Notes under the pieces: generated by a model
The model's input: only the letters and a program-made list of their open reading frames with translations
What the model was told of the DNA's origin: nothing
Database searches by the model: none
Part shown: in pieces, positions 6,155 through 11,325 of the stretch
How positions within the stretch are numbered: the stretch's first letter is position 1
Layout: the number at the start of each line of letters is the position of its first letter
Program-made: the position numbers and the translations under genes
Origin: an uncultured Muribaculaceae bacterium
GTDB taxonomy: Bacteria; Bacteroidota; Bacteroidia; Bacteroidales; Muribaculaceae
Direction of reading: 5' to 3'
DNA: 11,325 nucleotides
Assembly (NCBI GenBank): GCA_934661195.1
Contig: CAKUJD010000015.1
Span: 1 to 11,325 of the forward strand

Positions 6155-6427
6155 TTACATCCCCCTCAGCATCAGGTGTCTGTTATCTCCCTCTTCCCAA
6201 ACGTCCAGATAGCACATATCGTAAAGCTCCATGAGCGTGCGGAAGATTCGCTCATCCGAAATGTTATCTTTCAGCAGTTTGTTCAGTTCGGACAGCTCAA
6301 AGGCTTCTTTGCCGAAGGAACAGAGGATTGCGGCCAGACCCTTGGCATCGACAGAGAGATAGGGGTCTTGCAGCAGCTCCGTGGGGACGGTGGTCTTGTC
6401 AGAATAATCGTAGTGCATGATGTTCAT
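6155..6427 (-). CDS. Small winged-helix-like protein resembling the N-terminus of replication initiators
   Basis: 90 residues, ATG at 6427 with AAAGGAGA and an 8-base spacer. The segment TTVPTELLQDPYLSVDAKGL is the start typical of helix-turn-helix domains in phage and plasmid replication proteins (a replicon-type wHTH, where 'LSxxAKGLxAxLxS' is usual). The rest, LSELNKLLKDNISDERIFRT followed by LMELYDMCYLDV, fits the remaining helices and wing. It has no further domain. It is immediately upstream of and coupled to mobC, so it probably helps control mobilization or copy behaviour of the element. The exact function is not known. Confidence 0.72.
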   Translation of the reverse strand: MNIMHYDYSDKTTVPTELLQDPYLSVDAKGLAAILCSFGKEAFELSELNKLLKDNISDERIFRTLMELYDMCYLDVWEEGDNRHLMLRGM

Positions 6428-6449
6428 AGTGGGTTCTCCTTTCGATTTT

Positions 6450-6619
6450 CAAAAACTTTGTTTGAAGGGCGGCTTGGATGGATTGGTTTTTCTCCATCCC
6501 GCGGACATTTTTTCGCCGTTTGTCAGGTGGCTTGAAAACTTTTTTGGTCACGCAGAAGGCTCTCTACTTTTAACGGACATTTTTCCTCAAAAACTTGGCA
6601 CCCTTTTTCAAAAAACTTT
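6450..6619. repeat. Four CAAAAACTT-like direct repeats
   Basis: Copies: CAAAAACTT at 6450-6458 and 6588-6596, CAAAAAACTTT at 6609-6619, and the variant GAAAACTT at 6534-6541. All face the same way, upstream of the wHTH-mobC gene pair. Spacing is irregular (about 21, 54 and 84 bases), unlike classical plasmid iterons, so a regulator or Rep binding role is uncertain. Confidence 0.4.
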
Positions 6620-6627
6620 CCTTGCTC

Positions 6628-6660
6628 CTGATTCCCCCTCTACTTAGCTAAGTGAATCAG
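6628..6660. repeat. Nested inverted repeat around the 12-bp palindrome ACTTAGCTAAGT
   Basis: ACTTAGCTAAGT (6642-6653) is a perfect palindrome. It is flanked by CTGATTC (6628-6634) and GAATCAG (6654-6660), a perfect 7-bp inverted pair, with 7 unpaired bases on the left side only. It could be a protein dimer site or part of an origin. Confidence 0.5.
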
Positions 6661-6682
6661 AGACCGGTTTTGTCCCAGATTT

Positions 6683-6699
6683 CTCGAAAGAGTTTCGAG
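6683..6699. repeat. Perfect 7-bp hairpin CTCGAAA-GAG-TTTCGAG
   Basis: Bases 6683-6689 and 6693-6699 pair perfectly around a 3-base loop. No T-run follows on either strand, so it is not a terminator. Many mobilization origins have such a hairpin a few bases from the nick site, which is the reason for interest. Confidence 0.5.
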
Positions 6700-6797
6700 G
6701 ACGGTGAAATAAATTCTGTGCGCTGCTCCAAATTGCCCTTTCTACTTTCCAACGGACAAAATGATGCAGGGCGTCACGGTTTTGTCATAACAAGGGC

Positions 6798-6832
6798 AAA
6801 AAAAGAAGCGCCTGCCACTACGACAAGCGCTT
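6798..6832 (-). terminator. Rho-independent terminator of the DUF1653-like/HTH gene
   Basis: On the minus strand AAGCGCTTG (6832-6824) pairs with CAGGCGCTT (6814-6806), with one G-U pair and a 9-base loop, followed by CTTTTTTT (to 6798). It starts 14 bases after the stop codon of the gene at 6847-7590 and separates that gene from the mobC unit. Confidence 0.85.
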
Positions 6833-6846
6833 GGATTTTGCATCAG

Positions 6847-7590
6847 TTATTCGAGCAAATCCTCTATATCCCTTTGATCGTATTCATTTTTCTGCATCAG
6901 CCGACAGACGCCGTCTGCCTCATCCCGCTGCTGCAAAAGCTGGGCGAACGCCCGATAGAGCGCGGCCTGCCGCCGCTCGACCACGCCGCGATTCTGCTGC
7001 ATGGCATCCGCTGCTTTGCGGATGGACAGCCCCTCGGAAAAGCGTTTCCGGAAGAGGTCGGCGTAGTCATTGAGCACCGTCTTGAGCGACTGCTGGGCAA
7101 ACGCGAGATCCTCACACATGGCCTGATATGCCTCGCGGTTGGATATGCCGATGTACTGCTTTCGCTCCCGGATGAGTTTGTATCGCCGCAGATCCATCCG
7201 GTAGTTTTCACAGATGTTCTTGGCGTATTCATAGTAGGTTCTGCTGCAACGGATGGCGCGCTCCACGTACTCGTCATCAACGTAAGTGAAGGGCTTGCTC
7301 TTGGGCTCCGGAAAGCCGTCCTCATACACTTCGCGGACGGTGTCTTCGTCGATCTCGCGCCGGGTTTGACGGACGTATTTATCCCGCAGCACACCATCCA
7401 CCTCGACCTGCTCGCAGAAGGAGGCGTACCGGATGAGGTAGTAATGCTCGTTGTCTTCTTTGGCAAAGCTGGCGTCCTTGCAGACCACGATGGACTCACC
7501 GGTGTCGATGTCCTTGAGCACTCGGACAACGAAGATGGGTTTCCCATCATACCGCGTGTAGAACCCGGCAAATACCCGTTTGAGTGCCAT
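6847..7590 (-). CDS. DUF1653-like domain plus C-terminal HTH, probable element regulator
   Basis: 247 residues, ATG at 7590 with AAGGAGGG and an 8-base spacer. Residues about 8-65 (FYTRYDGKPIFVVRVLKDID, then TGESIVVCKD, HYYLIRYASFCEQV) resemble the small beta-rich DUF1653 fold. The middle (about 90-180) is charged and helical with many Arg/Glu. Residues 183-219 (RFSEGLSIRKAADAMQQNRG, then VVERRQAALYRAFAQLL) look like an HTH of the sigma-region-4 type, as seen in phage late regulators. Function is unknown; DNA binding is inferred from the HTH. It is a single-gene unit, with its own promoter flanked by an inverted repeat and its own terminator. It is the last gene on this side of the element and its GC content is like the other element genes. 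Confidence 0.75.
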   Translation of the reverse strand: MALKRVFAGFYTRYDGKPIFVVRVLKDIDTGESIVVCKDASFAKEDNEHYYLIRYASFCEQVEVDGVLRDKYVRQTRREIDEDTVREVYEDGFPEPKSKPFTYVDDEYVERAIRCSRTYYEYAKNICENYRMDLRRYKLIRERKQYIGISNREAYQAMCEDLAFAQQSLKTVLNDYADLFRKRFSEGLSIRKAADAMQQNRGVVERRQAALYRAFAQLLQQRDEADGVCRLMQKNEYDQRDIEDLLE

Positions 7591-7604
7591 AAGAAAGCCC
7601 TCCT

Positions 7605-7644
7605 TCCGCCGATTTTCTTACAGTATAGCACAGATTTCGGCGGA
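7605..7644 (-). promoter_or_regulatory. Promoter of the DUF1653-like/HTH gene bracketed by an inverted repeat
   Basis: On the minus strand TGC-TATACT (7630-7622) is an extended -10 box; the -35 region is poor. The perfect pair TCCGCCGA (7605-7612) and TCGGCGGA (7637-7644), 24 bases apart, brackets the -10 box and the transcription start near 7615. This is a natural layout for repression, possibly by the gene's own HTH product (inference). Confidence 0.6.
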
Positions 7645-7797
7645 GAGAAAGAACGGCGTTGGAACGGAGAAAACTGGGATTTGGTGGATTAGCAAGCACA
7701 TCCGGTGTCCGGACACGCGGCAATTTTTGGGAGTATCCCAAGCCCTTTGCATTTGGCTCGCAGCCTTATATTCAGGAGGCAGCCGATCATGAATCAT
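7645..7797. other. Boundary region between the mobile element and the chromosomal gene cluster
   Basis: No convincing gene. It contains AGCAAGCAC (7691-7699), matched in inverted orientation by GTGCTTGCT (7808-7816, in the end of the AI-2E gene); a perfect 12-bp palindrome GTGTCCGGACAC (7705-7716); and TTGGGA-GTA-TCCCAA (7727-7741). None is followed by a T-run, so no terminator for the leftward ktrB-ktrA-AI-2E cluster was found. The element end probably lies here. ACATCCGG occurs here (7698-7705) and at 3025-3032, but 8 bases is too short to call an attachment core. Confidence 0.4.
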
Positions 7798-8985
7798 TCA
7801 GTGGTTGGTGCTTGCTTTCTTCATGAACTCCAGATAAAGACTGTACAACACAGCACAGACGGGTACGCTGAACAGCATCCCTAAGACACCGAATGCTTCG
7901 CCGCCGATTGTGACAGCCATCAGCACCAACAGTCCGGGAAGCCCAACGGACTTACCGACCACCTTGGGATAAATCAGGTTGCCCTCCACCTGCTGTAAAA
8001 CGAGCAGAAAGAGAACGAACCACGGAGCCTTGCCGGGTTCTGCCAGCAGGATCAAAAACGCACCAAGACCGCCGCCGATCCATGCGCCGAAAATCGGCAC
8101 CAGCGCAGTAACAGCCACAAACGCCGAGACCGCACCGGCATACGGGATCCCAAGGATCAGCATTCCAAAGAAGCACAGAACGCCGATGATGACCGCTTCG
8201 GTAAGCTGTCCGCTGACAAAATTTGTAAAGGTTTGGTTGGTCAGAGAGGCGATACTCAGCAGCCGCTGCGCCTTCTTTTGCGGAAGGACTGTCACAACGA
8301 GCTTTTTCAAATGTGCCGCGACGACTTCCTTCTTTGCAAGCAGATACAGCGCAAAGACAAGTCCCAAGAGACCGTCCACCAAAGCCGACAGGACAGAGGT
8401 TGCCGCGCCCCACGTCACGGTGAGGATGCCGCTTCCCTCATCGCTGATCAAGGCGGTGAGCTTCTCAATCAACAGGTCAGAGTCTATAGCGTATTCGGGC
8501 AGGACAATGTTATATTTTGCAGCAAACCGGACAACGCCTGTCCACCACCGCCCGATTTCCTCCACATAGAGCGGAATGTTTTGGACAAACTCTTCGCCGG
8601 ATTCCCGCAGGCTGGGGATCATCATAAACACCACGGCAAACAGAATTCCAAGGACAAGTACGGTGCTTGCTGTCAGGCACACAGGGCGGACCAGCTTTGC
8701 AGGAGCTTTGCGGCACACCTTGTTCCAGCAGCATTCCAACGGTCGAAGGACTATGTTAATCAAAAACGCAATTGCGCCACCGATCAGAAACGGAGTGAAC
8801 AGCGCAAGCACCTTGCCGAGAAAACGCAAAACAGCGTCAAGGTTTACCAGTGCCCACGCAAATACAATCAGCAGCACCAATGCGCGGATAATGTAACGAA
8901 TAATCGCCTTGTCCGGCCATTTGCGTTCCTGCGGCGCGGAATCCTCATTTCTGTTACCGGCTGTGTTTTGCGGTTTCTTCGCCAT
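7798..8985 (-). CDS. AI-2E family transporter (PerM/YdiK-like permease)
   Basis: 395 residues, slightly longer than the usual 340-380 because of a hydrophilic N-terminal extension (about 1-25, rich in Asn, Lys and Glu). It is a polytopic membrane protein: two helices at about 28-60 and 68-92, one at about 100-122, a soluble segment with the family's VLPQKKAQRLL motif near the middle, and a helical bundle with ALVPIFGAWIGGGLGAFLIL followed by VEGNLIYPKVVGKSVGLPGL and GVLGMLFSVPV near the C-terminus, all typical of PF01594. Members export small molecules or Na+ in exchange for H+; substrate assignment by sequence is unsafe. The ATG at 8985 has AAAGGAAG upstream. It follows ktrA after 34 bases and is probably co-transcribed. 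Confidence 0.93.
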   Translation of the reverse strand: MAKKPQNTAGNRNEDSAPQERKWPDKAIIRYIIRALVLLIVFAWALVNLDAVLRFLGKVLALFTPFLIGGAIAFLINIVLRPLECCWNKVCRKAPAKLVRPVCLTASTVLVLGILFAVVFMMIPSLRESGEEFVQNIPLYVEEIGRWWTGVVRFAAKYNIVLPEYAIDSDLLIEKLTALISDEGSGILTVTWGAATSVLSALVDGLLGLVFALYLLAKKEVVAAHLKKLVVTVLPQKKAQRLLSIASLTNQTFTNFVSGQLTEAVIIGVLCFFGMLILGIPYAGAVSAFVAVTALVPIFGAWIGGGLGAFLILLAEPGKAPWFVLFLLVLQQVEGNLIYPKVVGKSVGLPGLLVLMAVTIGGEAFGVLGMLFSVPVCAVLYSLYLEFMKKASTNH

Positions 8986-9019
8986 GTTTCTTCCTTTCCG
9001 CTATTGTGCACAGGCCCAT

Positions 9020-9667
9020 TCAAATCCGAAAGCACTTTTGCAGCGCTTTATACTCACCCATTGTCAGAATCGTTATGTCATCGGACAATACAGTATCCGG
9101 TGTAACGGAAACATCCGTTTTTCCTGCACGCTTGATGCCGAGGATATTGATGCCGAACTTTCGGCGAACATCCAGCTCGCCAACGCTTTTCCCGACCCAC
9201 GCCTCTGGCACCTGAACTTCAAAGATGGCGTGCTGCTCGTCGATCTCTATATAGTCAAAAATATGGTCGGCAGTGAAGCGAATCGCTGCCCATTTTGCCA
9301 TCTGCTTTTCGGGATAGACCACGTTATCTGCGCCGTTGCGGAGCAGAAACTTCGCCTGCACATCGCGTTCGGCGCGGGATACCACGCATTTGGCACCCAA
9401 CTCTTTCAGCAGCGAGGTGGTCTCCAGCGAGTTCTGGAAGTTGCCGCTGATGGTCACAAAGCAAACATCAAAATTCCCGATGCCGAGCGAACGCAGGAAC
9501 TCCGCATTGGTGCTGTCACCGATCTGTGCGTTGGTGACAAACGGAAGCACATCGTTGATCCGCTCCTCGTTGGTATCAACTGCCATGACCTGATGCCCCA
9601 GTTGAGAAAGCTGCATGGCGATATGCCGCCCAAAGCGGCCTGCTCCAATCAATAAAACATTTTTCAT
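9020..9667 (-). CDS. ktrA: Potassium uptake regulatory subunit KtrA/TrkA
   Basis: 215 residues, close to KtrA (about 220). It is the cytoplasmic RCK ring subunit that gates the KtrB channel. The N-terminal Rossmann domain (about 1-125) begins MKNVLLIGAGRFGRHIAMQL with the GxGxxG motif (G8, G10, G13), and D31 at the end of the second strand (MAVDTNEER) suits NADH/adenine nucleotide binding. The C-terminal RCK_C domain (about 135-215: DYIEIDEQHAIFEVQVPE, then VGKSVGELDVRRKFGINILG) is the ligand-binding part, often for c-di-AMP in Firmicutes. The ATG at 9667 has AAAGGAG, with an 11-base spacer, on the long side. It is 20 bases after ktrB, so one transcript is likely. Confidence 0.94.
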   Translation of the reverse strand: MKNVLLIGAGRFGRHIAMQLSQLGHQVMAVDTNEERINDVLPFVTNAQIGDSTNAEFLRSLGIGNFDVCFVTISGNFQNSLETTSLLKELGAKCVVSRAERDVQAKFLLRNGADNVVYPEKQMAKWAAIRFTADHIFDYIEIDEQHAIFEVQVPEAWVGKSVGELDVRRKFGINILGIKRAGKTDVSVTPDTVLSDDITILTMGEYKALQKCFRI

Positions 9668-9687
9668 GGGATAGACAACTCCTTTAC

Positions 9688-11031
9688 TTATCCAATCGTG
9701 ATTCTTTCCTGCGGCAGCTTTGCATTGCCGCTTTTTTTGCTGGACACCGCCGCATAAATGAGCGTCAGCCCGCCGACTCTGCCCAGATACATCAGCGCAA
9801 TCAATACCATCTGCGAAGGAATATGCAGCTGCGGCGTAATACCCAATGTCAGGCCAACCGTTCCGACCGCCGACGCTGCTTCATACAGGCAGGAGGACAG
9901 CGGAAGATTCTCATATACGCTGATAAAAATGCCTCCGCCAAAGAACAGCGCAAGGTACATCGTCAGAATGGTCGCGGCGGTTTTGACGGCACCGCAATCG
10001 ACTCTGCGCCCAAAGAACTGGGCGCTGTCCCGCTGGCGGAAGGTCGCGGCAGCATTGGAAAGCAGAACTGCCAGCGTGGTGGTTTTCATGCCGCCTGCCG
10101 TAGACCCCGGAGAGCCGCCGATGAGCATCAGTAGGATCATCACGCCCAGCGACGCACCGGACATGGCGGGCAGATCGACTGTGTTGAAGCCCGCCGTTCT
10201 CGGTGTGACCGATTGGAACAGGGCTGCCTGAACCCGCTCTCCGAGGGGAAGGGCATCAAAGTCTACAAAGAAGAAAAACAGCGCCGGAAGGACGATCAGC
10301 GTGAGTGTCGTAACGAGAATGACCTTACTTTGCATTCGATAACGGTGGAAATGCAGCTTGTTTTCGCAAATGTCATCCCACGTTAAGAATCCGATGCCGC
10401 CGGTTATGATCAGCAGCATGACCGTGATATTGATCACCGGATTTTGGACATAACCGGTAAGGGACGGATACAAATTATTGTTCGTTCCCAGAATGTCAAA
10501 CCCTGCGTTGCAAAAGGCGGAGATGGAGTGAAATACCGCCATCCAGATCCCGTGCCATCCGTAGTCGCGGCAAAACACCGGCAGCATGGCGAGCGCACCG
10601 ATCAGTTCGATCAGAAATGTCCCTCGTAGGATGAACCGTGTCAGCCGGACGATCCCCCCCACTTTCGGCGCTGAGATGGCGTCCTGCATGGTGCTGCGCT
10701 GCATCAGAGAGATCCTTCGCCCGGACAGCAGCGCAAACGATGCCGCCACAGTGACAACACCGAGCCCGCCGATCTGAATCAGCGTCAGGATCACCGCCTG
10801 GCCAAAGGCCGACCAATAGCTGCCGGTATCCTGCACCACAAGACCCGTCACACAAACAGCGGAGGTCGCGGTAAACAGTGCCTCATGAAACTGCGTTACA
10901 CACCGAGCTGTCGCAGAAATTGGCAACATCAGCAGCAGCGCGCCCAGCAGGATCACCCCTGCAAAGCCCAATATGATAATTTGAAAAGACGAAAGGCGGT
11001 GCTTTCTGCAAACCATTTCTTCCGACATCAT
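9688..11031 (-). CDS. ktrB: Potassium uptake channel subunit KtrB/TrkH
   Basis: About 447 residues, normal for KtrB. It forms the K+ (or Na+/K+) translocating pore in the cytoplasmic membrane. All four pore loops are present with their filter glycines: TSAVCVTGLVV, SAFCNAGFDI, QSVTPRTAGFNTVD and ASAVGTVGLTLG. The gating-loop region between the third pore loop and following helix, LMLIGGSPGSTAGGMKTTT, is intact. Start choice: ATG at 11031 or 11028, with AAGGGG just upstream; an in-frame GTG at 11037 is less likely because it overlaps that site. It follows the CorC-like gene with a 29-base gap that carries a palindrome, and is directly followed by ktrA. Confidence 0.95.
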   Translation of the reverse strand: MMSEEMVCRKHRLSSFQIIILGFAGVILLGALLLMLPISATARCVTQFHEALFTATSAVCVTGLVVQDTGSYWSAFGQAVILTLIQIGGLGVVTVAASFALLSGRRISLMQRSTMQDAISAPKVGGIVRLTRFILRGTFLIELIGALAMLPVFCRDYGWHGIWMAVFHSISAFCNAGFDILGTNNNLYPSLTGYVQNPVINITVMLLIITGGIGFLTWDDICENKLHFHRYRMQSKVILVTTLTLIVLPALFFFFVDFDALPLGERVQAALFQSVTPRTAGFNTVDLPAMSGASLGVMILLMLIGGSPGSTAGGMKTTTLAVLLSNAAATFRQRDSAQFFGRRVDCGAVKTAATILTMYLALFFGGGIFISVYENLPLSSCLYEAASAVGTVGLTLGITPQLHIPSQMVLIALMYLGRVGGLTLIYAAVSSKKSGNAKLPQERITIG

Positions 11032-11045
11032 CCTCACCCCTTATG

Positions 11046-11057
11046 AATCGCGCGATT
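11046..11057. repeat. 12-bp perfect palindrome AATCGCGCGATT between the CorC-like gene and ktrB
   Basis: The palindrome lies just upstream of the ktrB ribosome binding site, in a 29-base gap. It has no spacer and no T-run, so it is not a terminator; it could be a protein site or chance. Confidence 0.35.
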
Positions 11058-11060
11058 GCT

Positions 11061-11325
11061 TTATTGTTCGCAGGTCAAACACACGTCGCATTGCCTGACT
11101 GTGATGAAGGATACCCTGTATGCACTCAGATCGGAGACCGTGATCTCCAAATTCTGAGCGGTAAAGGAATCGCCCTTGATGGGGACTCTATTCAGCTGCT
11201 CCATGACCCAGCCGCCGACGGAAACACTGTCCGATTCCAGCTTGACGTCAAAGAATTCCATAAAATCCTCCAAGCTGACGGAGCAGTCCACGCGGTAGGT
11301 ATTCTCGTCCAGCTTTTCAAAATCT
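11061..11325 (-). CDS. Hemolysin/CorC-HlyC family protein, C-terminal part (5' end outside window)
   Basis: 88 residues are visible, entering from the right edge in frame and ending at 11061. They form the CorC_HlyC (transporter-associated) domain: NTYRVDCSVSLEDFMEFFDV, then VGGWVMEQLNRVP and FTAQNLEITVSDL, the VDGSVSLED...GGFVLEQLGRIP pattern of the family. Upstream there should be CBS domains and a CNNM membrane domain, not seen here. Full proteins are membrane-bound and linked to divalent cation efflux (Mg2+/Co2+). The ending CDVCLTCEQ, with three cysteines, is unusual for the family tail. It lies 29 bases before ktrB, so an ion-homeostasis operon is plausible. Confidence 0.88.
   Translation of the reverse strand, partial: DFEKLDENTYRVDCSVSLEDFMEFFDVKLESDSVSVGGWVMEQLNRVPIKGDSFTAQNLEITVSDLSAYRVSFITVRQCDVCLTCEQ

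Larger units (their letters stand above)
6428..6797. other. Noncoding region with repeats, palindrome and hairpin upstream of the wHTH-mobC genes
   Basis: No convincing gene in this part of the roughly 420-base gap. It holds four CAAAAACTT-like repeats, CGGACA three times (6502, 6574, 6753) of which two lie in a longer TCTACTTT..AACGGACA repeat (6563-6579, 6741-6758), a 12-bp palindrome, and a strong 7-bp hairpin. No convincing promoter for the wHTH-mobC pair was found, though one must lie here or further upstream. The density of repeats suggests an origin (oriV or oriT) or a multi-site control region. Confidence 0.5.

Noticed and set aside
6652..7692. A long rightward open frame of 346 codons over the DUF1653-like/HTH gene.
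   Set aside because: It is the mirror of the minus-strand gene, which has a proper ribosome binding site, promoter, terminator and recognisable domains; the plus frame has no ribosome binding site or domain.
3025..7705. ACATCCGG shared by the two candidate element ends (3025-3032 and 7698-7705) as an attachment core.
   Set aside because: Eight bases is expected by chance between regions of this size, and Tn916-type elements need not leave long direct repeats.
7789..7884. A rightward 31-codon frame starting MNHSVVGACF with AGGAGG 10 bases upstream.
   Set aside because: It runs antisense through the end of the AI-2E coding region, is very short and resembles nothing; the AGGAGG is probably chance.
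8233..9655. Long rightward frames opposite the AI-2E and ktrA genes.
   Set aside because: They are antisense to well-recognised membrane and RCK proteins and show no domain of their own.
1..11325. CRISPR arrays, tRNA/rRNA genes, insertion sequences and transposases.
   Set aside because: No regularly spaced repeat array, no cloverleaf-like or rRNA-like sequence, and no transposase or IS-like terminal repeats were found on either strand by eye.

Overview
The window looks like chromosome from a gut-type, low- to mid-GC Firmicute, probably an Oscillospiraceae/Ruminococcaceae-like Clostridia. This is an inference from strong AGGAGG-type ribosome binding sites, Tn916-like integrase and excisionase, RepA_N and Cys_rich_VLP proteins, and a KtrB/KtrA potassium system. 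It falls into three blocks of different character.

Block 1 (1-2920) is AT-rich; one sampled 60-base line at 2281 has 19 G/C. It holds the 5' part of a leftward XRE-type repressor gene that runs off the left edge. Diverging from it is a rightward three-gene unit: a zinc-binding B-box-like membrane protein, a lipoprotein, and a 379-aa protein of unknown function with two C-terminal membrane helices. One good sigma-A promoter (284-312) precedes the three genes, a perfect 8-bp-arm inverted repeat (327-347) lies just downstream of that promoter, and a strong terminator (2884-2925) follows the last gene. It reads as one regulated cell-envelope operon of unknown purpose.

Block 2 (about 2921-7797) is a small integrative/mobilizable element, all on the minus strand. 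In transcription order: a DUF1653-like/HTH protein (own promoter and terminator), a small winged-helix-like protein, MobC, a RepA_N-domain protein, a Cys_rich_VLP protein, a Tn916-type excisionase, and a tyrosine integrase with its own promoter. No relaxase and no conjugation genes are visible, so movement would need help in trans. Two noncoding stretches (5593-5821 and 6428-6846) are rich in direct and inverted repeats and are the best places to look for an oriT or a replication origin. The exact element ends were not identified.

Block 3 (7798-11325) is GC-richer, housekeeping-like chromosome (the sampled line at 8101 has 37 G/C of 60). It is a tightly packed minus-strand cluster, in transcription order: C-terminal end of a CorC/HlyC-type hemolysin-family protein, KtrB/TrkH potassium channel subunit, KtrA/TrkA regulatory subunit, and an AI-2E family permease. 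No clear terminator was seen after the last gene.

The most promising unexplained material is the AT-rich three-gene operon with its divergent regulator and operator, and the repeat-bearing intergenic regions around mobC.
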